A DNA stretch of 64,000 nt, taken from NCBI RefSeq assembly GCF_022213955.1, contig NZ_JAKNTW010000008.1:248001-312000 (forward strand), in the 5' to 3' direction. The translations under genes were made by a program, and so were the position numbers. The notes beneath the pieces were generated by a model. The model had not been told where the DNA came from. It was given only the letters and a program-made list of their open reading frames with translations, and did not search any database. Positions 1-7,311 of the stretch are shown here, piece after piece (within the stretch, counting starts at the first letter, position 1; every line of letters begins with the position of its first letter). The DNA is from Dolomitihabitans soli. Lineage in GTDB: Bacteria; Actinomycetota; Actinomycetes; Streptosporangiales; Streptosporangiaceae.

Positions 1-2
1 GA

Positions 3-131
3 AACGGTTACCGGTTGCCCCTCGGGTCATCGCCCAAATTCATCCCGGTGATCGACAACGCCATGCGCCAGCTGCACCCGAGTGTCTATCAGGGCGTTCA
101 GGACGAGGGATTCATGGTCGGCTTGGTCTAG
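3..131 (+). CDS. C-terminal end of an unidentified protein, truncated by the window edge
   Basis: An open frame runs in from the left edge and stops at TAG 129-131, giving 42 residues that end FMVGLV. Residues such as PKFIPVIDNAMRQL look like genuine coding sequence. No family is recognised from so short a tail. The next gene is convergent (minus strand, ends at 146), leaving only 14 bp between them. Confidence 0.5.
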   Translation, partial: NGYRLPLGSSPKFIPVIDNAMRQLHPSVYQGVQDEGFMVGLV

Positions 132-145
132 TCGGTCTGGTCGGT

Positions 146-298
146 CTAGCGGTGCCCGCGCGAGCGGAACTTGTCCAGCAGGCCGCGCAGCTTCTGCTTG
201 TTGCGCGGGTCATTTGCCATCCGCTTGGCCTTCTCGACGTTCTGCCGCCCCTGAGGGCTCTGGATGTAACGTCGCACCTTGTCCATCAACGTAGCCAT
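146..298 (-). CDS. Small basic conserved-type protein (50 aa)
   Basis: The ATG at 298-296 is preceded by a good ribosome binding site (GAGGTGAG). The frame encodes a 50-residue, highly basic, helix-prone protein (MATLMDKVRRYIQSPQG...) rich in Lys, Arg and Gln and ending FRSRGHR. Small proteins of this kind beginning MDKVRRYI are, to my recollection, common as unannotated hypotheticals in actinomycetes, but no function is known to me. Its basic charge could allow nucleic-acid contact; this is inference. Confidence 0.7.
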   Translation of the reverse strand: MATLMDKVRRYIQSPQGRQNVEKAKRMANDPRNKQKLRGLLDKFRSRGHR

Positions 299-373
299 AT
301 CTCACCTCTACCCCGAATCGCGCAGTTCACCGGTGAGTCCGGTCACAAGAGCCGGCTGCACCCTCCAGAGTGC

Positions 374-1333
374 TCAGTTCACCGGGGTGACAGGGTCGCG
401 GCCCGCCAGCACCTCGGCCACATTGGAGACCGACAGACGGCACATCCGCTCGCGGGTGGCGGTGCCCGCGCTGCCGATGTGCGGGGTCAGCACGGCGTTC
501 TCCAGGGTCAGCAGCTCGGGATCGACCTTCGGCTCGCCGTCGAACACGTCGAGGCCGGCGCCCGCGATGTCGCCCGCGCGCAACGCCGCCACCAGCGCCC
601 GCTCGTCGACGATCCCGCCGCGCGCGGTGTTGACGAGGATCGCGGTGGACTTCATCCGGCGCAGGGCGTCGGCGTCGATGAGGTGCCGGGTGGCGGGGGT
701 CAGCGGGCAGTGCACGGTCACCACGTCGGCCTGTTCCAGCAGCTCGGGCAGCTCGACGAACCGCACGCCCAGGCGGTCCTCCTCGGTCAGGCTGGACGAG
801 GTGGGCGTGGCGAGGATCCGCATGTCGAACGCCTTGGCGCGGCGGGCGACGGCCCGGCCGATCCGGCCGTAGCCGATCACCCCGAGGCTCGCGCCGGCGC
901 TCAGGTCCAGGCCGAGCAGCATCCGCGGGCCCCACACCCAGGGGGTCTGCTCACGGAGCAGCCGGTCGCCTTCGAGCACCCGGCGGCCGGCGGCGAGGAT
1001 CAGCGCCATGGTGAGGTCGGCGGTCGCGCCGTCGAGCACGCCGGGGGTGTTCGTGACCCGGACGCCCCGCGCGGTCGCCGCCGGCACGTCGATGTTGTCG
1101 TAACCGACCGCCGTGTTGGCGACCACCTTCAGGCCGGGGCCCGCCGCGTCGAGGAACTCCGCGTCGATCCGCTCGGTGAGCGTGCACACGACGGCGACCG
1201 CCCCCGCCACGTCACGCAGCAGCGCGTCGCGGGTCGGCGGCTCCTCGCCGCCGACGACGACCGGATGGCCGAGGTCACGCACCGCCGTCATGGCCGCGTC
1301 GGTCAGCGTCCTGGGCACGTACACGTGTGTCAC
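374..1333 (-). CDS. D-isomer-specific 2-hydroxyacid dehydrogenase (glyoxylate/hydroxypyruvate reductase type)
   Basis: The protein is an NAD(P)-dependent dehydrogenase that would interconvert 2-hydroxy and 2-oxo acids, most like the glyoxylate/hydroxypyruvate reductase branch. An N-terminal catalytic segment contains NTAVGYDNID. A Rossmann core follows with GVIGYGRIG, then the catalytic Arg region (NTARGGIVDE), the Glu in DVFDGEP and the His in LTPHIGSA. I chose the GTG at 1333 because GGATGGAG lies about 5 nt upstream; a GTG at 1378 would add 15 residues with no clear ribosome site. Its first base overlaps the stop of an upstream sugar-kinase remnant, so the two were probably one operon. Confidence 0.88.
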   Translation of the reverse strand: MTHVYVPRTLTDAAMTAVRDLGHPVVVGGEEPPTRDALLRDVAGAVAVVCTLTERIDAEFLDAAGPGLKVVANTAVGYDNIDVPAATARGVRVTNTPGVLDGATADLTMALILAAGRRVLEGDRLLREQTPWVWGPRMLLGLDLSAGASLGVIGYGRIGRAVARRAKAFDMRILATPTSSSLTEEDRLGVRFVELPELLEQADVVTVHCPLTPATRHLIDADALRRMKSTAILVNTARGGIVDERALVAALRAGDIAGAGLDVFDGEPKVDPELLTLENAVLTPHIGSAGTATRERMCRLSVSNVAEVLAGRDPVTPVN

Positions 1334-1689
1334 TACGGCTCCATCCTGGGAAACGGCCGGTCCACCACCCGGCTCCACATCTCGGCGAACAGTTTCCAGC
1401 GTGCCTCAACGGTCTCCTGCCATCCGGGCCGGGGCTCGATCCGGCGGGACCGCGGGGCGGGCACCATGGTCCCATCCGACGTCTAGGCGGCCATCGCCGC
1501 AGCCCCCATCGCCGGGAGAAACGACTCGTCCACCAGATCCACCGGACGGCCGAGCAGGTCGGCGGCGACGCTCAGGGCCACGCCGCCGTTGGTCGCGGAG
1601 TGCCGCAGCCACCGGCCGGGCCGTACGGCGGCGGTGACAAGACCTGTGCGAAGGGTTTCGCCAGACTTGGCATCGCCGCGGCAACGCAT
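1333..1689 (-). pseudogene. Decayed C-terminus of an FGGY-type carbohydrate kinase
   Basis: Two consecutive minus-strand segments in one frame, split by a TAG at 1485-1483, together resemble the end of an FGGY sugar kinase. The upstream part has NGGVALSVAADLLGRPVDLV and then PAMGAAAMAA, like the ADVLGRPV...GAALLA block. The downstream part ends with ARWKLFAEMWSR, like the last helix of these kinases. The N-terminal domain is absent upstream of about 1620. The second segment could be read as an independent 44-aa ORF from ATG 1467. Its stop touches the dehydrogenase start. The assignment rests on motif resemblance only. Confidence 0.4.
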
Positions 1690-1748
1690 GGCGAATGTCT
1701 AGATTGTGGTTGCCCGTCCCATACACGACTCCTCGTAACGTCGTGCGC

Positions 1749-1922
1749 ATGGCTATCTGGCGTACACCCGACGGACTCGAAGTCGCGGTCACGGTAGTGA
1801 ACAACCGCCCATGCCTCCGCATCTCCCGCTGGCACGACGGCCTGCACACCTTCATCGGCTACTGCCCGGACGTGCGGGAACTGGCCAAACTCGTGAACCT
1901 GGCCGAGCTGGTCCTGGTGTGA
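1749..1922 (+). CDS. Small hypothetical protein (57 aa)
   Basis: From ATG 1749 a 57-residue protein begins MAIWRTPDGLEVAVTVVNN and ends LAKLVNLAELVLV. The pattern (beta strand-rich start, RISRW, a central GYCPDVRELAKLV helix) is protein-like and not a shadow of a neighbour. I have the impression that such proteins are widespread in Streptosporangiales, but I know no function. The frame is open further 5' to 1695, but that extension lacks protein character. Confidence 0.62.
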   Translation: MAIWRTPDGLEVAVTVVNNRPCLRISRWHDGLHTFIGYCPDVRELAKLVNLAELVLV

Positions 1923-2133
1923 TCGCCTGCCGGATCGGCACCTCCACATGAGGCGAGGGTTGCCGTTTCATGAGGCGTGACGACCTATACATGAAGAAAC
2001 AGGTGGATGTCTCCATGGGTACTGGCATTCACCATCAAGCAACGACAGAGAGGATGTCACCCGAATTTATCGGGATAAGTGCGTGCCATCGGTATGTCGG
2101 GCGGACATGCCCGGAGGCATGCCGGGGGATCAC

Positions 2134-3015
2134 ATGCGAACCAACCTGCTGCGGATCCGGGGCACCGTCGCCGTCGCCGCATTGGCGATCGCGGTCGTGT
2201 TCCTGGTGGTCGGCCTCGTCATGGCCGGCCGGCACCCGCTGGTCACGCTGGGCGTGGCGCTGCCGTTGCTGATCCTGCTCGGCGCGCTGGCCTGGTGGCT
2301 GGCCGGTCGGACCCTGCACGGCTTCGACGAGACGACGGAACGGCTGGCTCGGGCGATGGAACGCGAGCGGCGATTCGCCTCCGACGCGTCCCACGAACTG
2401 CGGACACCGCTCACCGGCCTGCGCACCGGCATCGAGGTCGCGCTGGCCGATCCCACGGGAAGCGACCCCTGGCAGGCGCTCCGCGAGGCGCTCAGGGGCT
2501 CGGAACGGCTCCAGGCGGTCATGGACGACCTGCTGGCGCTCTCCCGGCTGGACGCCGGCGACCTGCCCGAGGTGGGCCGCGTCGACCTGGCCGACCTGGC
2601 GCGCACGGTGGTCGCCCAGACGCCGGTACGGATGCCGGTGTCGACCCACCTCGTGCCCGGCCTCGCCGTACCGGGAGATCGCACGCAGCTCGCGCGGCTG
2701 CTCAGCGACCTGCTCTCCAACGCGGAACGGCACGCGGAGAGCTCCATCGCGGTGGTCGTGACCCGGGTGGCGGGCGAGGCCGTGCTGGAGGTCAGCGACG
2801 ACGGCACCGGGATACCGCCGGCGGAGCGCGAGCGGGTGTTCGAGCGCTTCACCCGGCTGGACACCGCGCGCAGCCGGGACGAGGGAGGAACCGGGCTCGG
2901 GCTGGCGCTCGCCAGGGAGATCGCCGCCGCGCACCGGGGCCGGCTCGCCATCGAGGAACCCGCGGTCGGCCAGGGCGCCCGGTTCGTCCTGCGGCTGCCT
3001 CTCTCCGACGATTAG
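2134..3015 (+). CDS. Orphan minimal sensor histidine kinase
   Basis: This membrane histidine kinase would autophosphorylate and pass phosphate to a response regulator. Two transmembrane segments (about residues 11-32 and 37-57) are separated by only a few residues, so no periplasmic sensor exists. They run almost directly into the dimerisation helix, leaving little HAMP. The H-box SDASHELRTPL places the phospho-His near residue 87. The N-box (LLSNAERHA), G1 (DDGTGIP) and G2 (GGTGLGLALA) ATP-site motifs are intact. The start is uncertain: ATG 2134 has GGGGGA upstream, while GTG 2083 or ATG 2107 would add up to 17 residues. No response regulator lies next to it. Confidence 0.85.
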   Translation: MRTNLLRIRGTVAVAALAIAVVFLVVGLVMAGRHPLVTLGVALPLLILLGALAWWLAGRTLHGFDETTERLARAMERERRFASDASHELRTPLTGLRTGIEVALADPTGSDPWQALREALRGSERLQAVMDDLLALSRLDAGDLPEVGRVDLADLARTVVAQTPVRMPVSTHLVPGLAVPGDRTQLARLLSDLLSNAERHAESSIAVVVTRVAGEAVLEVSDDGTGIPPAERERVFERFTRLDTARSRDEGGTGLGLALAREIAAAHRGRLAIEEPAVGQGARFVLRLPLSDD

Positions 3016-3034
3016 GCGCGGGCACCGGCGACGA

Positions 3035-3300
3035 CCTGGGACGGCTCCGAGACCGCCCGCTCGGGCTGGCGGTCTCGGGCACCCGCCTGGGGCAGCTTCG
3101 AGACCGCCCACTTGGGCGGGCGCCACCTGAGTGGCGGCCTGGGACGGCTCGGAGACCGCCCGCTCGGGCGGGCGCCACCTGGGGCACCGGCCTGGGACGG
3201 CTTCGATACCGCCCGCTCGGGGGTGGGCGCTATGACCTCGGGCGGGCGCCCCCATGCGGCGGCCTGGGACGGGCCCCGAGACCTGCCCGCTCGGGATGGG
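3035..3300. repeat. Imperfect tandem repeat, about 52-bp period, five units
   Basis: The 374-bp gap after the histidine kinase contains no gene. A core like CCTGGGACGGCT, then GAGACCGCCCGCTCGGG, recurs at about 3035, 3086, 3138, 3190 and 3262 (spacings 51, 52, 52, 72). GGGCGGGCGCCACCTG links lie between some units. Each core carries short GC-rich complementary segments that could fold. The degenerate outer units and clean inner units suggest expansion by slippage or unequal crossover. Confidence 0.75.
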
Positions 3301-3389
3301 TGCGATGACCCCCGGGCGGGGTGGCGGTCATGCCGAAGGTGAGTGGTCGGTGCGGCGTTTTGTCGGGGGCCGGTGAAACAGTGGTTCGC

Positions 3390-3755
3390 ATGAGCGATTG
3401 GCACGACGTCCGGGAGAGTCTGCGCACCTACGCGCTCAGCCTGCCGGAGGCATGGGAAGACCACCCCTGGGGCGAGACCGTGGTCAAGGTCGGCAAGAAG
3501 ATCTTCGTCTTCCTCGGCATCGACGAGCCGACCGAGAAGTGGGCGCCCGGCTTCACGGTGAAGCTGCCCGAGTCCGGCGGCCACGCGCTCGCCGTACAGG
3601 GGGCCGCGCCCGCGGGCTACGGGCTGGGGAAGGCCGGGTGGGTGCACCTCCCGTTCCAGACGGCGCTGCCGGAGACCGAAGTGCTGATCGACTGGGTCGA
3701 GGAGAGCTACCGGACCGTCGCCCCCAAGAAACTCGTCGCTCGTCTGGACGAGTAG
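3390..3755 (+). CDS. MmcQ/YjbR family protein
   Basis: The 121-residue protein matches the MmcQ/YjbR (CyaY-like fold) family in length and motifs: an N-terminal helix with SLPEAWEDHPWGE, then VKVGKKIFVFLG, a KLP substrate-like strand, a WVHLPFQ strand and a C-terminal ESYRTVAPKKL helix. The family has a double-wing DNA-binding-like fold with no settled biochemical role. ATG 3390 is chosen because homology begins there, although the frame is open from 3321. A simple hairpin follows the stop. Confidence 0.85.
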   Translation: MSDWHDVRESLRTYALSLPEAWEDHPWGETVVKVGKKIFVFLGIDEPTEKWAPGFTVKLPESGGHALAVQGAAPAGYGLGKAGWVHLPFQTALPETEVLIDWVEESYRTVAPKKLVARLDE

Positions 3756-3765
3756 ACGTTCCTCC

Positions 3766-3784
3766 GGTCTGCAGAAAGCAGACC
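3766..3784 (+). terminator. Short hairpin after the MmcQ/YjbR gene
   Basis: GGTCTGC-agaaa-GCAGACC forms a perfect 7-bp stem with a 5-nt loop 10 bp after the stop codon. There is no T-tract, which is usual for actinobacterial terminators. Confidence 0.55.
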
Positions 3785-3995
3785 ACCTGGGTGACCGGCT
3801 GAACGCACAGCACGCCCGGCATGTCCGCGGCCGACTGGTCCTGCTTGATCCGATCACCGGCTGGGCGGCCGGCTGAACGTCGACCACTTCTCCCGGCTTC
3901 CGGCCCTGAGCCGCCGCGCGATCTGCCACGGCGCCGACTCACGGGCGGGTTTCGACCAGCGGGCATGGCCGGCAGGCGGGGCGTAGCGGCGAGCG

Positions 3996-4072
3996 GCACG
4001 CACGCTGGAGGAGCGTTGGCCCCGCGGACCGGGCCACGGGCGGCGGGAGGCGCCGGCCTGGCGTGCCGTACG
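3996..4072 (+). repeat. Dispersed intergenic element, copy A
   Basis: This is one of four related intergenic sequences in the window. It reads CACGCTGGAGGAGCG, CCCCGCGGACC, a GGCGGCGGGAGGCGCCGG block and a terminal TGCCGTACG. It lies in a 330-bp gap (3756-4087) that has no other recognised feature besides the hairpin at 3766. Its GCCGTACG end faces the 3' end of the quinone oxidoreductase gene 15 bp away. Copies B (6018), C (25288) and D (28029, reverse) share the order of blocks. Confidence 0.7.
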
Positions 4073-4087
4073 CATGCCGGGGTGGGG

Positions 4088-5059
4088 CTAGGGGAGGAGG
4101 ACGACCTTGCCCGTTGTGGCCCGGGACTCCAGGGCGGCGTGGGCGGTGGCCGCCTGGGCCAGGGGGAACGTCTGGACGGCGGGCACGAGCGCGCCCTCGG
4201 CCGCCGCCGCCAGCGCTCGGGTCTCGTCGGCCGGCATGACCTCGGGGCTGCCGATCAGGAGCGCGAGGGCGTCGATCATGGTCACGTCGCGCGCCTTCAG
4301 CACTTCGGGGTCGGGGTGGAACTCCTGCCGGGAGGCGGCACCGAAGGTGATCATGCGTCCGCCGTCGGCCAGCAGGTCGAACGCCGCCCGCGCCTTCTCG
4401 CCGCTGACGCCGTCGAGGACGACGGTGACCTCGCGCCCGCCGAGCGACTCGCGGACGGTTTCGGCCCAGCCCGGCTCGTTGTAGTCGACGGCGTGGTCGG
4501 CGCCGAGATCCCAGACGGCTGCCACCTTGGCGGGGCCGCCCGCCGCGGCGACGACCTTCGCGCCGAGCCGGCGGGCGTGCTGGACGATCAGGCGTCCGAT
4601 GCCACCGGCCGCGGACGTGACGAGGACCACGTCATCGGTGGTGAGCCCGGCGATGTCCAGCACGCCGATGGTGGTTCTGCCGGTGACGACCATGGCCACG
4701 GCCGCCTCGTGGCTCAGCCCGCCGGGCATCCGGTGCAGGGCCGCGACATCGGCGACCGCCAGTTCGGCGTACCCACCTGGCCGGCCGGCCGAGGTCACCA
4801 CGTCCCTGCCGATCCAGTCGGCGTCGACACCGGGGCCCACGGACTCGACGGTCCCCGCCACCTCGCCACCGAAGATCGCGGGAAGCTCCGGCAACGGCGG
4901 CCCGATCGCCAGCCCGGCCCGCATCGCGGTCTCGATCAGGTGCACGCCTGCCGCTTTCACGGCGATGCGCACCTGGCCGGGGCCGGGCACCGGATCGGGG
5001 ACGACCTCATAGCGCAGATTCTCGGCGGGACCGAAGGTGTACAGAACCACGGCGTGCAT
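4088..5059 (-). CDS. Zinc-independent MDR-family quinone oxidoreductase
   Basis: This is a 323-residue medium-chain dehydrogenase/reductase of the NADPH:quinone reductase (Qor) group, which reduces quinones or enals with NADPH. It starts MHAVVLYTFGPAENL. A GroES-like domain (1-120) carries KAAGVHLIETAMRAG and FGGEVAGTVESVG. The Rossmann motif TSAAGGIG is at about 148-155, and the C-terminal ATTGKVVLLP is typical of the family. The structural-zinc cysteines of alcohol dehydrogenases are absent. The gene has its own promoter with a MerR/SoxR-type operator (5097-5127), which suggests induction by redox-active or electrophilic compounds. Confidence 0.92.
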   Translation of the reverse strand: MHAVVLYTFGPAENLRYEVVPDPVPGPGQVRIAVKAAGVHLIETAMRAGLAIGPPLPELPAIFGGEVAGTVESVGPGVDADWIGRDVVTSAGRPGGYAELAVADVAALHRMPGGLSHEAAVAMVVTGRTTIGVLDIAGLTTDDVVLVTSAAGGIGRLIVQHARRLGAKVVAAAGGPAKVAAVWDLGADHAVDYNEPGWAETVRESLGGREVTVVLDGVSGEKARAAFDLLADGGRMITFGAASRQEFHPDPEVLKARDVTMIDALALLIGSPEVMPADETRALAAAAEGALVPAVQTFPLAQAATAHAALESRATTGKVVLLP

Positions 5060-5096
5060 TGGGCGCTCCCTGTGGGCGTGACTACTCGACCCTTCG

Positions 5097-5127
5097 ACGA
5101 TGCAACCTCAACTTAAGTAGAGGTCAA
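5097..5127 (-). promoter_or_regulatory. MerR/SoxR-type promoter of the quinone oxidoreductase gene
   Basis: Reading on the minus strand, TTGACC (5127-5122) and a weak -10-like CATCGT (5102-5097) are 19 bp apart, the long spacer typical of MerR-family promoters. Centred in the spacer region is ACCTCAACTTAAGTAGAGGT (5105-5124), whose half-sites match 9 of 10. It closely resembles the SoxR operator core CCTCAA...TTGAGG. No soxR gene lies in the window, so a regulator elsewhere would act here. Confidence 0.62.
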
Positions 5128-5216
5128 ACCGGCCTCGCGTGTCGGAGGTCGCGGCCACCCTGACGTACGGCTTGGCATAATGGCGCAGACCGGAAACGGC
5201 TCTCGAAAGGGATCTC

Positions 5217-5594
5217 ATGGCGTGCCGTATCAGTGAGCTTGTCCTCGACTGCCACGACCCGGACCGGCTTGCCGCCTTCTGGTGCGAGGTGCTCGACTAC
5301 GTGGAGCTGGATCGCGACGACGGCAGCATCGAGATCGGTCCCCGTGAGGGCTTCGGCGGCCCTCAGCCGACGATGATCCTCAGCCCTTCGGAGGATCCCA
5401 AGACCGGCAAACTACGGCTGCACATCGACGTCAACGCCACCGACCGCGACCAGCCCGCCGAGTTGGAACGGCTACTCGCCGCGGGAGCGACCCCCGTCGA
5501 CGTCGGCCAGACCGGCGAGGAGTCCTGGCACACCCTCGCCGACCCGGAGGGCAACGAGTTCTGTCTCCTCCGCACCCGGCTCTCCCCTCTCTGA
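5217..5594 (+). CDS. VOC (glyoxalase/bleomycin resistance-like) family protein
   Basis: The 125-residue protein has the paired beta-alpha-beta-beta-beta modules of the vicinal oxygen chelate fold. It begins ISELVLDCHDPDRLAAFW, with CEVLDY after it. The second half contains KLRLHIDVNATD, the helix ELERLLAAGAT and the closing WHTLADPEGNEFCLL. Candidate metal ligands are His in LDCHD, His in LRLHID and the final Glu in GNEFCLL. The substrate cannot be assigned. The gene is divergent from the oxidoreductase gene and starts at ATG 5217. Confidence 0.87.
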   Translation: MACRISELVLDCHDPDRLAAFWCEVLDYVELDRDDGSIEIGPREGFGGPQPTMILSPSEDPKTGKLRLHIDVNATDRDQPAELERLLAAGATPVDVGQTGEESWHTLADPEGNEFCLLRTRLSPL

Positions 5595-6105
5595 CGAAAG
5601 ACGACCGAACCGCCTCCTGATCTCCGGCATCAGCCGGGATGCCCTGAGGCTTCCGACCCGGATGCCGACCGCGCCGGCCTGCGGGGTGGGGATGGGGAAG
5701 TCGGCAAGGCCGGGCACCTCCCGCAGCGGTTCCGCGGCGGCCAGGGGTGGGGATGTGACCAGCTCATCGCGCGAGTCGCAACCCAGGCGCGACGAACCGT
5801 TTCACGACGCCGAGAGGTGAGATGGAGTCGTGTCACATCGAGGGTGACCCTACCGTCGCCCACAGGAGGAGGCCGGAAACCGGCCAGACGGCAGGGTCTG
5901 AAGTACTCGGGGCCTGATCAGCCGCAGTGCTCAAAGCGCGATTAATACCAAATATCCGTTCCGAGGCCCTGAGGAGGATTTCCGCCGTACGCACCGCCCC
6001 ACTTGATGCATTTTCCTGCGGCGAGCGTGGACCCTGCGGACCGTTCCACGGGCGGCGCGGGGGCCGGCCTGGCTTGCCGTACGTGGTCGGCGGAAGCGCA
6101 GTGGG
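5595..6105. other. 510-bp gene-poor gap with possible coding remnant and dispersed element B
   Basis: No convincing gene fills this stretch. On the minus strand around 5760-5630 a frame reads AAAEPLREVPGLADFPIPTP and then GAVGIRVGSLRA. This looks protein-like but has no start codon, ribosome site or recognisable family, so it may be a decayed gene. The right end holds dispersed element copy B. The convergent kynureninase gene ends at 6106. Confidence 0.35.
6018..6083 (+). repeat. Dispersed intergenic element, copy B
   Basis: This copy shares GGACCGTTCCACGGGCGGCG, then GGGGCCGGCCTGGCTTGCCG and a final TACG with copy A, and a shorter version of the GAGCGTGGACCCTGCGGACC block with copy C. It sits 22 bp beyond the kynureninase stop, with its GCCGTACG end facing that gene, the same arrangement as copy A at the oxidoreductase 3' end. 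Confidence 0.65.
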
Positions 6106-7311
6106 TCAGGTTACGGGCAGGCGGTGGGTGTACTTCTCGGCGCGCCAGAGGTCCTTGGAGAGGACGTCGGTGAGGGTGGCGGCGGCGTCGAAGACGTCGA
6201 CGTGGCGGAGGTAGAGGGGGGCGAAGCCGAAGCGGAGGATGTCGGGGGCCCGGAAGTCGCCGTGGACGCCCCGGTCGATGAGGGCGCGCATGACGGGGTA
6301 GCCGTCGGCGTGGTGGAAGCTGACCTGGCTGCCACGGCGAGCCGGATCCCTGGGCGTGGCCAGGCGGAGGGTCTCGATCGGCGCGAGGAGGTCGATGAAG
6401 AGCGAGGTCAGGGCGATGCTCTTGGCCCGGACGGCCTGCATGTCGACGCGGTCCCAGATGTCGAGGGCGGCTTCGAGACCGGCGAAGGAGAGGACGTGGG
6501 GGGTGCTGACGGCGAAGCGGCGGATGCCGTCGGCGGGCCGGAAGCCGGGTTCGAAGGCGAACGGTTCGGCGTGGGCGTACCAGCCGGTGAGGACGTTCTC
6601 GGCGGCGGCCTGGTGGCGCGGGTTGACGTAGAGGAAGGCGGGGGCTCCGGGGCCGCCGTTGAGATACTTGTAGGTGCAGCCGAGGGCGAAGTCGGCCTGG
6701 GAGACGTCCACGGGGAGGGCGCCGACGCTGTGACAGAGGTCCCAGATCATCAGCGCCCCGGCGGCCTGGACCCGGGCGGTCACCTGGCCGACGTCGTGGC
6801 GGGCGCCGGTGCGATAGTCGACCTCGGACAGGAGTACGGCGGCGACCTCGTCCGTGAGAGGGGCCTCGAAGGGACGGATCTCGTAGCCGCCGAGCAGGGT
6901 GGCCAGGCCCTCGACGACGTAGCGGTCCGTGGGGAAGTTGGCGACGTCGGAGACGATGACACGACGTCCCGGGCGGAGCCGGAGAGCGGCGGCGACGGCC
7001 TGGAAGACGGCGATCGAGGTGCTGTTGCCGACCACGACCTGACCGGGGCCGGCGCCGATGAGCGGGGCCAGCCGGTCGCCGGTGGTGAGGGGCTGGGCGT
7101 ACCAGCCGGCGGTGTTCCAGCCGCCGACCAGCTCGCGGCCCCATTCGTCCTCTACCGTGCGCGCGACCCGCGCGGCGGCTCCCCTGGGCATCGCTCCCAG
7201 GGAGTTGCCGACGAGGTAGATCACCCCTTCGGGCAGGACGAACTCGTCCCTGAACGCCGCCAGCGGGTCGGCTTCGTCGAGGGCCGCGCAGTCGGCACGG
7301 GTGAGGGTCAC
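6106..7311 (-). CDS. kynU: Kynureninase
   Basis: Kynureninase is a PLP enzyme that cleaves kynurenine to anthranilate, or 3-hydroxykynurenine to 3-hydroxyanthranilate, plus alanine. The 401-residue length is normal. Visible features are IYLVGNSLGAMP near the N-terminus, GNSTSIAVF (phosphate and ring contacts), the PLP-N1 Asp in IWDLCHS (about 191), and the Schiff-base Lys in CTYKYLNGGPG (about 215). FGFAPLYLRHVDV is near the end. The GTG start overlaps the stop of the upstream decarboxylase gene by 4 bp (GTGA). It is the last gene of a six-gene operon and, with 3-hydroxyanthranilate dioxygenase upstream, probably feeds that pathway. Confidence 0.95.
   Translation of the reverse strand: MTLTRADCAALDEADPLAAFRDEFVLPEGVIYLVGNSLGAMPRGAAARVARTVEDEWGRELVGGWNTAGWYAQPLTTGDRLAPLIGAGPGQVVVGNSTSIAVFQAVAAALRLRPGRRVIVSDVANFPTDRYVVEGLATLLGGYEIRPFEAPLTDEVAAVLLSEVDYRTGARHDVGQVTARVQAAGALMIWDLCHSVGALPVDVSQADFALGCTYKYLNGGPGAPAFLYVNPRHQAAAENVLTGWYAHAEPFAFEPGFRPADGIRRFAVSTPHVLSFAGLEAALDIWDRVDMQAVRAKSIALTSLFIDLLAPIETLRLATPRDPARRGSQVSFHHADGYPVMRALIDRGVHGDFRAPDILRFGFAPLYLRHVDVFDAAATLTDVLSKDLWRAEKYTHRLPVT

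Noticed and set aside
3312-3389. Coding extension of the MmcQ/YjbR protein to 3321
   Set aside because: The extra residues do not resemble the family and the conserved start is ATG 3390.
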